In this document: positions 53,050-63,769 of the stretch, one piece after another
Position numbering within the stretch: position 1 is the first letter of the stretch
Layout of the letters: each line of letters opens with the position of its first letter
Origin: Diploptera punctata
Lineage: Eukaryota > Arthropoda > Insecta > Blattodea > Blaberidae
Reading direction: 5' to 3'
Length of the DNA: 64,000 bases
NCBI GenBank assembly: GCA_030220185.1
Contig: JASPKZ010007298.1
Coordinates: 62,001-126,000, forward strand
Notes under the pieces: model-generated
The model's database searches: none
Seen by the model: the letters and a program-made list of their open reading frames with translations, nothing else
What the model was told of the DNA's origin: nothing
Made by a program: the position numbers and the translations under genes

Positions 53050-53650
53050 AAAAAACTAAAACAACACACTTTATTAGAAAATTAAACTAAAAAATAAAAA
53101 AAAATAATAGTTTAAAAACCTAAAACAACACACTTTATTAGAAAACCGAACTAAAAATTGAAACATAATTTTAATTTCCAACACGCTTGGGATAAAATTA
53201 AAGTAGAATCATCTCCAACACACCTAGAATAAAATTAGTTATCTACAAAAAATAAGTTTACCATCAAACGTGTGGAGTGCTCTTTATCAATTAATATATT
53301 TGATAATAAACAGATATTGGTAAAAGTAAAGTCTGTAATAATAAAACGTAAAAACCACAAAAAGCACCCCACGCTTTTGATGGTAAAATTATATTTTTTT
53401 GTAGATAACTCTAGTTTTATTCTATGTGTGTTGGAGGTGATTTTTTTGTTGACCACTTTAATTTTATCCCAAGCGTGTTGGAAATTAAATTATTTTTCAT
53501 TTTTAGTTCGGTTTCTAATAAAGCCTGTTGTTTTAGTTTTTTAAACTATTATTTATTTTTATTTTTTAGTATGGTTTTCTAATAAAGCGTATTGTTTTAG
53601 TGTTTCAAACTATTTTTTATTTTCTTAATTTTTAGTTTAATTGATTTGTC
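53050..53650. mobile_element. ~600-bp foldback element with tandem subrepeats in each arm
   Basis: Each arm carries two copies of a unit with acaacacactttattagaaa (left) or its reverse complement (right), then ccaacacgcttgggataaaa and aaaattagttatctacaaaa. The arms meet around 53330. The arms are AT-rich, so extension beyond 53650 is uncertain. The short open frames are shadows. Confidence 0.75.
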
Positions 53651-53947
53651 ATAAACCGAAATACCATGAAAATTTAATTGCTTACGATATTTTTAGTCTC
53701 TAGGCACGAATATAATTATATATTTTAAAATGATTATTATCTAACATTATTATAATATTTTTGAATATTTTAATATAGATGAATAGTTACAGTTAATCGT
53801 ATCCTTCTCATATTTTTTGGATAAATTACAATATGGTAAGTTTACAAAATTGTCATTGATATTTTACTGAATAAGATAAAAATGTAAATATCTTTAAATT
53901 CGATACTATTGTAGTATAAGCTAAAAGTAATATTCTTCTAAAAAAAT

Positions 53948-54036
53948 CCTCCGGGCCGGATTTGAGCCAGCGATCTATGATTACTGAAATTATATACCAC
54001 TACAGTCCACCGCTCTACCAACTGAGCTACCAGAGG
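53948..54036 (-). tRNA. tRNA-Tyr (GUA) with ~17-nt intron
   Basis: The minus strand folds as 7-bp acceptor cctctgg/ccggagg, D-arm gctc-agttggta-gagc, anticodon GTA followed by a short intron one base after it, and T-arm gctgg-ctcaaat-ccggc. A run of seven T follows after the discriminator A, a good Pol III terminator. An intron at that position is the rule for eukaryotic tRNA-Tyr. Caveats: the 3' side of the anticodon stem pairs weakly and the T-loop reads ctcaaat rather than ttcgaat. Confidence 0.65.
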
Positions 54037-54109
54037 ATATAATATTAATTTCTTACAACGATGGACTAAAAAGTCGATAAGTCCGCAAACCTATTATACC
54101 GGTCTTTAT

Positions 54110-54292
54110 TTTTTTGATGTCCTGATGATCCTGGCCAGGTTCTTAGAAACAATTTATGAAATTATTGTATTGTCATTGGTCCTTTGCAAGTATACAAAGT
54201 TTCAAGTCGATTCAATGTTTTTAAGTGGGTGAAAATCGTGTTGAAAGATCCCGTTACATAGACAGATACAGGTCAAGCTAATATAAAGCGTG
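54110..54292 (-). repeat. Leader-like dispersed repeat
   Basis: The reverse complement starts tttatattagcttgacctgt, then atctgtctatgtaacgggat and acgattttcacccactt, resembling the leader of Helitron-like or related insect repeats. Only copy here. Confidence 0.35.
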
Positions 54293-54785
54293 TCACATAA
54301 CATGTTGTAAAGAAAAGTCCATTTTTCAGAAAAGAAGGATATCTTTGAAGTTTTGGCTAGAGATTTTATGAGCCTATGAAATGGTGAACTGAGTATTTAT
54401 TGGTAACAATTTATAATCCTGTTTTGCTGTACACCTGCACGTGGTCAGGAGATTACTGTGTCAAAAACACAAGCAGAGGTACGCAGGCTGGATTTACTTG
54501 ACTGATGCGAGTGTCCAGGTAAGCTACTCCAGCGGTTTAATACTTGTCTGCCCTCTCCTGCTGTTAGGTTTAACTTTGCACTTTACCATTATCCATATAA
54601 AAATGTTGCCTGTGTTTTGTTTTCATGCTTCAATTGATCTTTAATGTGTGACTTCAGTTTAAAGCTGGATTCAAAGAAACTTTAATTACTGATTTCATAA
54701 GGGATTCAAAGTTTCTTATACAGCAAAAAACGTTCTCCCATAAGAAGTGCAAGTAAAGAGGATATTTCCATGGAAACTAGGAATG

Positions 54786-55187
54786 TAGTAGTACAACGTG
54801 TCCACAAATATAGTATCATACTTTAAACTACTACTACGTCGCTTTGGATAATCGTATCTAAATGAAATTGGTGACAATCAAAAGAGAAACTCGAAAATAT
54901 TTTGCTGTACCTAACAGACATTGAATGTGGCCCCACGAGTGACGCTGCAGACATTCACATTTTAACCTGTCTGCTAAATATCCAACAATGAACCCATATC
55001 GACCACAAAAACATGATTAAATTTAGTATAGTTTCTGCATTGTTTTCCATTATTCTCCATTGTTAACATGCACAAAACGTTTTGAGTTTCTCTTTTGATT
55101 TTCATCAATTTCATTTAGATACGGTTATCCAAAGCGACGTAGTAGAAAGAATTGATACTACATTTATGGACACGGTGTATATTACTA
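54786..55187. mobile_element. ~400-bp element with ~110-bp inverted ends
   Basis: Left tccacaaatatagtatcat ... ctacgtcgctttggataatc ... caaaagagaaactcgaaaa; the right end is its reverse complement ending cacggtgtatattacta. The ~180-bp centre is unique. No transposase. TSD could be TA but is not certain. Confidence 0.7.
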
Positions 55188-55290
55188 GTGCGGTAACTAC
55201 TTGATATGGATCGAGGAAGAGTTTTAAAAAACGAGGCTCTATGTGCACTATGTGTATTTATTTTAATAATCAAGTTATTAGCTGAAATAG
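55187..55290 (-). repeat. Dispersed repeat G, inverted copy
   Basis: agtgcggtaactacttgata, tcgaggaagagttttaaaa, cgaggctctatgtgcac and tatgtgtatttattttaat are the reverse complement of 33.87-34.04 kb words. Confidence 0.6.
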
Positions 55291-55670
55291 TCATCATCAT
55301 CATCATCCAGGGATTAAGCCTGTTGGCTCGTTCCGGTTTCATGAAAGTTAGAATTGTTAAAATTGTACAGACCATCTTCTGTGCGGGCGTCCAACATTTC
55401 GTCATTCGTGCCCACGGTTTATTAAGTAGCAATTAATGTTGGCAAAATACTGCCTTCTAGAATTATATTCAAACATATTCTTTCCAGTCGTTCCCTATAT
55501 TAAAATATTCGGTATGTAAAAAGTTTGAACAATATTTAAGTCCTGTTCTTATATCTTCAGATTCTTTTCTTATCCAAAGCAGTAGGGTAATTTCACTGCT
55601 ATATTTCTTAAAAATCGCAAGTCTCAATGCCGCTTCCCATCCTATTTGGTCTTGCACATTTTAGTGAATC
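55286..55670 (-). mobile_element. LINE C-terminal fragment
   Basis: The low-coordinate end atcatcatcatccagggatt and gcctgttggctcgttccgg is the 3' end shared with 48.0 kb. Minus-strand frames give RKESEDIRTGLKY and NIGNDWKEYV, then the RRNVGRP-like region. Confidence 0.65.
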
Positions 55671-56360
55671 AGTACCACATATCTGTTCAACATAGAGACC
55701 AATGCAAGGAACAGCCTAGTACTTATAGAAAATATTAATTTCTGGGATTTTGGTTTGCTTGTTTGTTAAAGGAGTTCTGTTTAACTAGCTGCTACAAATT
55801 CGATTGAATTTATTTATTTTGTCATTAAATATTATTTTACATATTTCAACTCATATGATAACATTAAAAACCTAGATATTTAAAAACGTTCAATTTGCCC
55901 CTCTAAAATTTTTATTATCAATTACTATTTTGCCTTTGAGGTATTCACTTGCCCTATTTAAATGCTTTAGAAATTTTAGTTTTATTCTTTGAAATTTTAA
56001 TAAATTATTATTGGCACTTATTTTTTCCAACTTAAAAATAGCTTTGTGTTGTGTATATCAACTTCTGAACTTGGAATCACTGCTTGAACAATCAGCAAAA
56101 TAATGATTGTAGCCACCAGTTTATTAATTTATTTTAAGGTGTTTTTGTATATTAATGTGCCACTTTAAACATTCGATCATCTATAGATAAATTCTAAAAA
56201 ATGAGAAGGTGATTAGATATAGTATTAAATATCAATTGAAGATAGATGTTAGATTTCAGAAGAGTGAATCGGCTATTAATGTGTTGCGAGGAGAAAGAAA
56301 TAATAAGTATTGGTTGGTTATGTCAGCCCATCGGCTATTTGTTAATTAATAACTGTTAAA
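55671..56360. other. No recognised feature
   Basis: AT-rich sequence without an open frame of note. Confidence 0.5.
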
Positions 56361-56364
56361 ACCA

Positions 56365-56640
56365 ATTTGATTTGGGATTTATTTCTGATTATGTAGTACG
56401 TTTTAAACGGTGTGTGCAGTGATGATGGAATAGATGAGGCGTGGAAAGCTGGATGTGATGAATTAATGCCGAAATTAATATAAATTGCAGTATCACTATC
56501 AATATTTCAAAATAAATTATGTTACTTACCGCACTAGTGCTTTATTAAGTATCGATACTTTTAAAGTATTCTTTTGTTTTCATAGCAACCGAGATTGTAA
56601 GCGGAATGTCAAATTACGATGCACATCAACAATAACAGTA
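56365..56640 (-). repeat. Dispersed repeat H, copy 2
   Basis: Reverse complement of 32.57-32.88 kb: gaggcgtggaaagctggatg, tatcactatcaatatttc, acttaccgcactagtgc and ggaatgtcaaattacgatgc. Confidence 0.7.
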
Positions 56641-56679
56641 AGTATACAATGTTGGTTACATAGGGCAAACAATTCTTTA

Positions 56680-56835
56680 TATCCTTAGAATTTCAATCGT
56701 AACCCTAGTGATGCCGAACTTTGACTATTGTGACGTTGTATTTACAGACCTTAGCGATAGACTATCAAAACAAAAAACTGCAGCTTTTTTATAATATGTA
56801 TATCAGATACATATTTAACCATCCCAATACGAGAC
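56680..56835 (+). mobile_element. Jockey/CR1-group LINE fragment
   Basis: Encodes VMPNFDYCDVVFTDLSDRLS, the ...PHFDYCD.... box, followed in another frame by a YIRYIFNHPNTRP-like segment. Very short remnant. Confidence 0.6.
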
Positions 56836-56960
56836 CCCTAGAAGCCAAGGGGGTACAAGTGAAAAATTGCTAATTTTGGAGTTAAGTGTGGATTTTAGTA
56901 GTTAAAATAGACACTAAACTGAGTAGCTAATGCATGTAAGTAAAAATCTGTCTAATGCTA
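56836..56960 (+). repeat. Dispersed repeat J, copy 1
   Basis: tagaagccaagggggtacaa, gtgaaaaattgctaatttt, ggagttaagtgtggatttta and gtagttaaaatagaca. Inverted copy at 61.13-61.21 kb; shorter copies at 57.39 and 60.75 kb. Confidence 0.65.
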
Positions 56961-57037
56961 AAATATAGTGGCTGAAGAGAAAACTGCTATTACAGTCACA
57001 TATGGAGTGTTTCAATTTTGATTTTTTTTTATTCAAG

Positions 57038-57378
57038 GCCCCAAGTTGCCATTTCGACATTTCTGGTGTTCTCTCTTGGCATCGACGCAATTGTAACCCA
57101 CATCTGAATTTGGGGCGCCTGGAAGGCGGGGTTACGCTGACCGATGATATAATGATGATGATAGTGAAGCACCAGGAGAGTCCTTAATCCTAAACTTAAT
57201 CTAAGGCGAATATGAATGATAATAATTACGATGATAATATGATGTTCGGGGACAGTTTTGGCCGTAAAGTTTCCTGACATTTGTCTTACAGGTGAGGAAA
57301 AAACCTAGCCCAGAAAATTTGTCCCGACCCGGGATCGAACCTGCGTGACAAGACTACCTGGAGACCACAGCAGTGGAC
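57038..57378 (-). mobile_element. Chimeric SINE (A head, B tail)
   Basis: Minus strand: A-type head (eroded), gacaaattttctgggctag, then B-type gtaaccccgccttccaggcg and a 3' end gagaacaccagaaatgtcga. Same architecture as 21.3 and 22.0 kb. Confidence 0.75.
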
Positions 57379-57384
57379 ATAAAT

Positions 57385-57440
57385 TACTCAAAACTGACAT
57401 TTTTGTTACTTATATTCCTTGGTTTCTAAGGGACTCATAT
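57385..57440 (-). repeat. Dispersed repeat J, short copy
   Basis: ttgttacttatattccttgg and tttctaagggactcat correspond to the reverse complement of the J core. Confidence 0.5.
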
Positions 57441-57487
57441 AATCGCATTTCTCAACTTTTCATCGATTTTCATGGTTCTGTATTTAA

Positions 57488-58096
57488 CCTTCGGTCGGGC
57501 GCATCTGATCTGAGAGGCACAGGTTATCAATTTTATTCCGTTCCACTGTCAACAGACTGGGCATCCGAATAGCTGTTTATTTTTACCCGCTGTAAAGAAC
57601 CACACAACTCAGTTTGCTCTCGACCTTTACCACGGCGGGTTGTAAATATTTTGTTCGGAGAAGTTTATTGCACTCTTAGTCGTTACATTATTGAAGATGT
57701 GTATTTTGAAAATATTTGCAAAAAGAAAATCATTTAGTTAACTTATTTAGACTAAACAATGTTATATTCTCGAATAATTTTCCTAAACCATAGGCTAAAT
57801 GTTGATAATGTGAACTATTTACAAGTATAGTTGAACTGAACCTAACTTGTTCTTACTTTTATATCACGTTGTTTGAAGACTTGTCACAAATTTGTTTAAT
57901 CAACATTATGTCCAATAAGTTTTCTAGCAGCAAAATTTGAATATTTTATCCTTTGGACATCACTAACAATTACATTTCTTCGACTTCCCGTTGTTCAGAT
58001 TGGCAAACAGTGTGTTAAACACATTTTTTTAAGTATGTGCTGATCAGGCACATTGCGCCCGAACTCGAAGGTTAGAATATTGTGCCCGGCGGAAGG
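57488..58096. mobile_element. 609-bp piggyBac-like non-autonomous element
   Basis: The left end CCTTCGGTCGGGCGCA and the right end (reverse complement) CCTTCCGCCGGGCACA are directly bordered by TTAA on both sides (57484-57487, 58097-58100). TTAA duplication with CC(Y)T...ends is the piggyBac signature. A subterminal inverted copy gcgcccgaactcgaaggtta lies at 58055-58074. No transposase domain in the AT-rich interior. Confidence 0.7.
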
Positions 58097-58100
58097 TTAA

Positions 58101-58975
58101 GATCGGAGAAAATCTGAGTTCTCCTATTCTAGATCACACGTACTCAAGATTACAAATCATTTAGCCTCTCGATGCTGGTATTTATCCTCTGTGAATCTTC
58201 TAAACACATGGTTACATCATAATGTTTTGCTTAATATTCCTTAGTATAGGATGGATATCTCATCACTCAAATCATACACTATCCATACTTCTCGGCAATT
58301 GGAATTACCTACAACAGAGATTCCGGCTGATAAAATAATTTCAAAGAAATTTAAAGAGTTTACTTTTGCTTTAACTTGATTTAAATATTGTATTAAACTT
58401 ACATTAATTGGTTGTTTCTGTCCGATTAAATTATTACGATTTCTTCATATTACTTGTGTATATATAAGGCCTTGATGGCATTTTACGATTTCAAGTTACA
58501 TATTTAAATAATTTCTTCTTCGGAAGATCCTGTGACCTCTTTCCATGAGGATGGTAATAAATCATGGTTATAGGAATTTTTCAGTTTTTCTGGTAGTTAT
58601 TGTTTATAAGACTGTTATTATTGTTATTTTTAATAATATTATTATCTTAAGAAGTATATGTAGATGGAGGATAATATACGTAGGCCCACTTGTCAGACAA
58701 TGGAAATTACGTCGAAATAAATTGACATATCAAGAGCTAATTCCATTATCTATTCTGAGAGTGTTACAAAATAATATATTTCATATCCGAATTTAATTAA
58801 TTTATTGCAGTATATAATTTATATGCTTAGAAGAAACAGGCAGCAATAGCTCATAAATGAAACATGAAAATAAAATAGCCAAAATCGTTAAATAATGTAT
58901 GTTTATATGTTTAAAATAATTTATGATTCTAAGAATTTTATTTGAGCAAGATGTTGATTCAGTTATTGAAATTTG
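58101..58975. other. No recognised feature
   Basis: AT-rich sequence. A plus-strand open frame (58545-58796) is hydrophobic and Ile-rich but has no family resemblance and is probably chance. Confidence 0.5.
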
Positions 58976-59066
58976 TATTTGTAGCACAGGATAGGAAAGT
59001 GGTAGCGACGTTTGATGAAGGAGGCCAGGACCCACCTCGGATTGTAGAGTCAATGATGATGATATA
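58976..59066 (+). mobile_element. LINE 3'-terminal fragment
   Basis: Translation around 58995-59050 gives RRLMKEARTHLGL before stops, then (GAT)n. D(R)W..L..EA+THLGL is a frequent C-terminus of RTE-type LINEs. Confidence 0.5.
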
Positions 59067-59422
59067 TAGAGTTCTGTTAAATTAAAGAAAAAATATCGTA
59101 ATATCATTCTGTTCAAATTTTGGAGGACAAATATTCTTAAAAATCATATGAAATAGCAAATCAAATTCTGAAATTTGTAGAACGATACGTATTTTAATAT
59201 TGAAAGAATTTCAACTAATTTATCAATTGAATTTATGGTGTAACAGATTTGTCAGGTGACTGGAATCAAGTAATGGTCTCGTAAATACATTTCTTTCTGC
59301 TTAATCTTTCTGATATATGTAGGTAAACTGTTTTTACGAAAACTCTAATCTTCAATGAGCATGTTGGGGATTGTAAATATGCAGTAAGAGGACATCACAA
59401 GAGCAGGAGCTCGAATTCAACT

Positions 59423-59827
59423 TCTTTATATTGATAAAAATGAAAGTCTGTGATTCTTGAGTCTGCAAGTCTGCGCTTTGTGGACTCAAAATCTACTTGA
59501 CCGATTTGAATGGAATTTTTACCATCATTTAGAGATTTTTTGGACTATTAACGTATATAACATTACCGTATGTACTATAGGCCGGAGTAAAAAAAAGTAC
59601 ATCGTGCTCTAAAAAAAAGTCGCTTTTTGGACACTTAAATGGCTTACGCTGCCTAAACCATAACAAATTCATCAAATTAATGTACACAGAAGTGAATATC
59701 TAATAAATAATCTACACAATGTCTACGACAACATATGATTATCTTTTATCGATAATTCACAATAACCCATTTTTTCTTTCAAAATAAATTGTTTTGTGCA
59801 AGCGAACAACGTCGCGGGTCCTGCTAG
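59423..59827 (+). mobile_element. Helitron-like element, short diverged copy
   Basis: 5' TCTTTATATTGATAAAAATG, 3' cgtcgcgggtcctgCTAG followed by T. The interior shares cgctttttggacacttaaat, ggcttacgctgcctaaacca and ataattcacaataacccat with 6.3 kb. The array of internal repeats is absent. Confidence 0.55.
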
Positions 59828-60745
59828 TAGCATATATAATTTATTACTTCTGAATCAATAGAGACAATTCACTATATTCTATTTTTATTGTTTTCTATCA
59901 AGTTTTCTAATATAATGATCCGCTACCTTTGCGGTAAACAAAATTAAGATTGTAACATGAGAGTAGGGGATGTAATGAAAAGAAAATAAGTAATGTTTTA
60001 GTGTAACTTATTTCTACTGAATTGAAGTTCAGTCTTATTGAATAATTCAGATAAATTATAAAGAAACAGTTTCGCCCAATAACCAAATGGTTTAAGGTAT
60101 GATGCTTTGGTGCTATGAAACTTGCATTGGTTTGAGTTGCTATGGGGGAAGAAATGTTGTCATGAGATTTCAGTCTGTTTGGAACCGGAGCTCAGCCAGC
60201 ATCATGAGGAATTTGGGTGACTTCATTAAGTAGCGATTTCCATATCAAGAAAGCCAACTATAACAGCTGGGGACATGATTTTCTAATCACGTGCCACCCC
60301 TATGCAGGCTAGATGATCGTCCACCTTTGTGATAAACAAGTTGATGTAAGGCCAGAAGCTGGATGGTCGGCTAAGGCCTCTCGCACCATAGAGAGTTACA
60401 AAGAAAAACAGTGTTGTTTACCGGATAATTTTTCTGGTTATGGAGAGGTTTCCATAATAAAATATTATTCTGAATTACAGTTAATACAGTAATTACACTA
60501 GCATGAATTGGATTTCGATCAATTGAAGATCCATATATACCTTATCTTCTCTCATTTCTAATAATTCTACAAAAATTATATTGTTTAACATTAATTGAAG
60601 GGTTAATCAATTTGAGATATGTACTCCATTGTTTTAGTCAAACCAGTTATTAGTTTTTAAAGTTATCTGCATTAAATATGATACCCATAATTCGGAATTA
60701 AAGTGAGTTAGGAGTATGGAATAGTATGACATGGTTCGTACTTTA
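59828..60745. other. No recognised feature
   Basis: AT-rich up to ~60060, then a less AT-rich block (60060-60450, e.g. gtttggaaccggagctcagc) that could be a single-copy or dispersed repeat; no second copy seen in the window. Confidence 0.4.
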
Positions 60746-60749
60746 ATTG

Positions 60750-61208
60750 AGATCCGTAGAAGCCAAGGGATATAAGTAGCAAAAGATCAGTTTTGAGTAA
60801 ATGATGTTCAAAGTTGTTTATTTAAATACAGTGGCGATTGTCACTTGTCATTAGCCAACAATAACTGGGGAAAACAAACAATAACAAGAAAAATTATAAA
60901 AGGTTAATCATCTTTTCCCTGGCTTCCCAGTATCTGTCCACGAAATTGCTGGTTGTTAGGGTTGGGCAAGTTTGGATGTGATCAGAATCCATATCTTCCA
61001 TATTTTTGCAAATTGTTGAGTTCGTAATGATGTTCAAAGTTGAGATACTCCAAATGTGATTGTGTTAGCAGTTTTCTTTTCAGCCTCTAGATTTCAGCAG
61101 CAAATAGAATTTTATTGTATCCATTGTATCTGTTTTAACTACTAAAATCTACACTTAACTCGAAAATTAGCTATTTGTCACTTGTACCCCTTGGCTTCTA
61201 AGAGTCAC
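60750..61208. repeat. Dispersed repeat J, inverted pair
   Basis: gagatccgtagaagccaagg at 60750 and ccttggcttctaagagtc at 61190 face each other; 61130-61190 matches 56.85-56.92 kb inverted. tgttcaaagttg occurs at 60809 and 61031. Read as one element it is ~460 bp with short inverted ends. Confidence 0.55.
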
Positions 61209-61217
61209 AATTAGGAA

Positions 61218-61342
61218 TTTTATGAATTCCAAGTGTTAAGAACTAATCAACCATATTTCCAAAATTAAAATTTTACATATTATGTAAAATTTTAATTTTG
61301 GAAATATGGTTGATTAGTTCTTAACACTTGGAATTCATAAAA
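61218..61342. repeat. 125-bp near-perfect palindrome
   Basis: From ttttatgaattccaagtgtt to its exact reverse complement with a 3-bp centre at 61280. I see no mismatch in the ~61-bp arms. Could extrude as a cruciform. Confidence 0.9.
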
Positions 61343-61899
61343 CTGGCGATAAAAATAATTATTTAAAAACTAAATTTTTTAAATATGGATAATTAGTTCG
61401 TAATATTTGGTTTCATTCAATCCCTAATTAAGGTTTGAAGCGATTTCATACCATCCTAAGTCCCTATTTAACTTTAAAACTGGATTTTGAGTGTCAAATG
61501 TAAACAATTATAACAACTAATAGATTACATTGCGTGTTGATTCCCTGTCTCGTACTGTTTGTCTACATATTTTCATTTTTCAGGTAATTCTGTAACATTT
61601 ATTTACAGTCTCTGCAGTTCGCACGAGTTTAAAAAGAGTAGTAAATTCGATGCGACAGGTACATTCAACTATGTTATGAATATACACTAGAATAGAGTAG
61701 CTGTATGTCATATAACTACAGTTTAACCATGTTTTTGTTTGTTATATGTCACTTCATATTGCTTCACTTTGGTTGGATTAGAAGGGAAAGAAAAATAAAA
61801 ATATGGCAATACTTCGTTATAAATCGCTTTGAAAGAAAAGGCGGAAGAGGAAATCTGACGTGTCATTTCAGAAAACGTAGGTGAAATCAGATGTTTTAG

Positions 61900-62110
61900 A
61901 TTATAATTTTTTTCTGAATATATTGATTCTTATTGAATATATTCAATATTGAATATATGCAATATATCGTGAGATTTTCAATATTTTGGTCAATATATTG
62001 CACAATAATTGATATTGTGCAATAATATTGACCGTCTGTAGATCATATTGAAAGATTGCAGAATATTATCGTGTTAATCGAAAATATTATTATTGTGCAT
62101 TCTGGTTAAT
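61900..62110. repeat. AATATT-rich region with small palindromes
   Basis: Words such as ttcaatattgaa, atattgcacaataat and attgtgcaatat recur. tattgtgcaatatattgaga reappears at 62680, next to the HARBI1-like element. Confidence 0.6.
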
Positions 62111-62699
62111 ATTGCTATGTTTGTGCGTAACATTGCGCATTACGGTTCAGTTCTGTCTTCGCAGTCGTGTAGTAAACATCGAGTTGTCAAATATGGCTAC
62201 AATTACAATTAACCTATGCATATGGATTGTGGATATACAGCACATGTGAATTTTAAATCTTCAAAAGCATTTCCAGTAACTAGATAACGTACTGTTATTG
62301 ATTAACGCTGACTTTGAGGAATAGCATGTCGAATTATAGTACCGGTATCTCTTTTTTGAATTTCAGGTATAGCCATTCTCAAGAGTTAATAAAATACTAT
62401 AGGCCTACCATAAGCTTGCAGAAAGTTTCGAAAATGAGTTGGTTCAGTTACCAAATTTTCATTAATGTACTCATTTCTTTTTTTAATCATATCTTCATCC
62501 ACCTGCGTTTCTTTTCCATCTTCTTTTTTAAAGCTATAATTAATAATGCAATGAACACACAATTTGCTCTATTTTTATCCCACACGTTGACTGTAGAGAT
62601 GTGAGCCGTGAACTAACTTATTGAGCAATAGGCTAATATTATTTGGCGTGGGATGGCCCAGCAATATTATCGTTAATATATTGTGCAATATATTGAGAG
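62111..62699. other. No recognised gene
   Basis: AT-rich sequence. The plus-strand open frame at 62314-62604 shows no recognisable domain. Confidence 0.5.
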
Positions 62700-62902
62700 T
62701 AAAGGCCGGTTTACACGCTGTGTCTTATTGTATGTTTTATCGATCATAAAAAAAGAAATATCAAACGTATGTTTTGTCCAGTATTTACACAGTAACGTTT
62801 TCCCCTCCATTTTCTACCTCAGTTCCAATCCAGACTCGAGTTGCAGTGTATTCTCAGTGATTTTTTCTTATTAAAAGTGAGAAATACATCATTAATTTGA
62901 TT

Positions 62903-63178
62903 ATGGAGGAAGCCCAGTTGCTTTCTTTTATTTTTTTCCTCGTAAGGATTCAACGACTGGGAGGAAAAGTGATGAAGAGTAAAAGGACAAGATGGTCAAG
63001 GGAGTGGCTTCTGAAAAGAAGTCAGTATTCCCACGTCCTGTTACTGAAAGAACTGAGAGGCGAACCTTATGACTGGCGCAATTATTAGAGAATGGATACC
63101 TCAGCCTAAGTAAATTGCTGGAGTTGGTAACACCATACATACATAAACAAGACACCTGCATGAGAAAAGCTATTTAAA
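62903..63178 (+). pseudogene. HARBI1-like transposase, N-terminal fragment
   Basis: The frame starts MEEAQLLSFIF and continues SKRTRWSREWLLKRSQYSH, LLKELRGEPYDWRNY, a stop, RMDTS, then after a frameshift LSKLLELVTPYIHKQDTCMR. The order RxRW.R.WL..R...G....L..EL....Y.N..RM.......L...V.P.I.KQDT is the start of PIF/Harbinger transposases, ahead of the DDE nuclease core, which is missing. Confidence 0.65.
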
Positions 63179-63344
63179 ACGGAACATACAAAACGTACGT
63201 TTTGTCGCTTCTGCCGTCAGTTCTTCAATCTGACCTTGGACTTCATCCCCAATCGACAAGACGTACATTTTGCTGTTTACATGCCACATTTTATCGGATA
63301 GAATTTGTCCTGGCCTATAATTTCATTCATTCAAGTGTTTTGCT

Positions 63345-63740
63345 CAAGAGCAGATCTTTGACTGCAAACTCAGCATTCTCCACTCTTTTATTAACTCAGC
63401 TTTCCTTTTTGTATCCGCATACAAACCATTTATTTTAATATTGTCTATCATCTGATGTATTTTTCTGCCTCTAACTTTCTTCCGTTGACCATTCCTTCCA
63501 GGGCATCCTTCAGCAGGCAGTTTCTTCTTAGTCAGTGGCCAATCCAATTTCTTTTCCTCTTCTTTATGAGTTCCAACATTGTTCTTCTTTCACCCACTCT
63601 GTCTAGCACATCTGTATTTCTTACTTTGTCTGTCCATTTTATACGTTCCATTCTTCTCCATATCCACATCTCAAAAGCTTCCAGTCGCTTTTCGTCATTC
63701 CGTCGTAATGTCCAAGTCTCTGCACCATACAAAATGTATA
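63345..63740 (-). mobile_element. LINE C-terminal fragment
   Basis: Minus-strand frames: MYGAETWTLRRNDEKRLEAF, EMWIWRRMERIKWTDKV, LELIKKRKRNWIGH (63732-63540), then in another frame WPLTKKKLPAEGCPGRNGQR and KKVRGRKIHQMIDNIK to 63345. One frameshift near 63540. Its 5' truncation point coincides with the inverted end of the HARBI1-like relic. Confidence 0.8.
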
Positions 63741-63769
63741 ATAATACGTAACGTATAAATCGGCCTTTA

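Larger units (their letters stand above)
62700..63769 (+). mobile_element. PIF/Harbinger relic with TAAAGGCCG ends
   Basis: The left end TAAAGGCCGGTTTACACG and the right end (reverse complement) TAAAGGCCGATTTATACG differ at two positions, and the similarity continues weakly. A HARBI1-like coding fragment lies in the left third and a LINE fragment abuts the right end. No unambiguous TWA duplication can be fixed because the ends themselves begin TAA. Confidence 0.6.

Noticed and set aside
58545..58796. Ile/Val-rich open frame as a membrane protein
   Set aside because: Composition follows AT-rich DNA. No start context, homology or neighbouring exon supports it.
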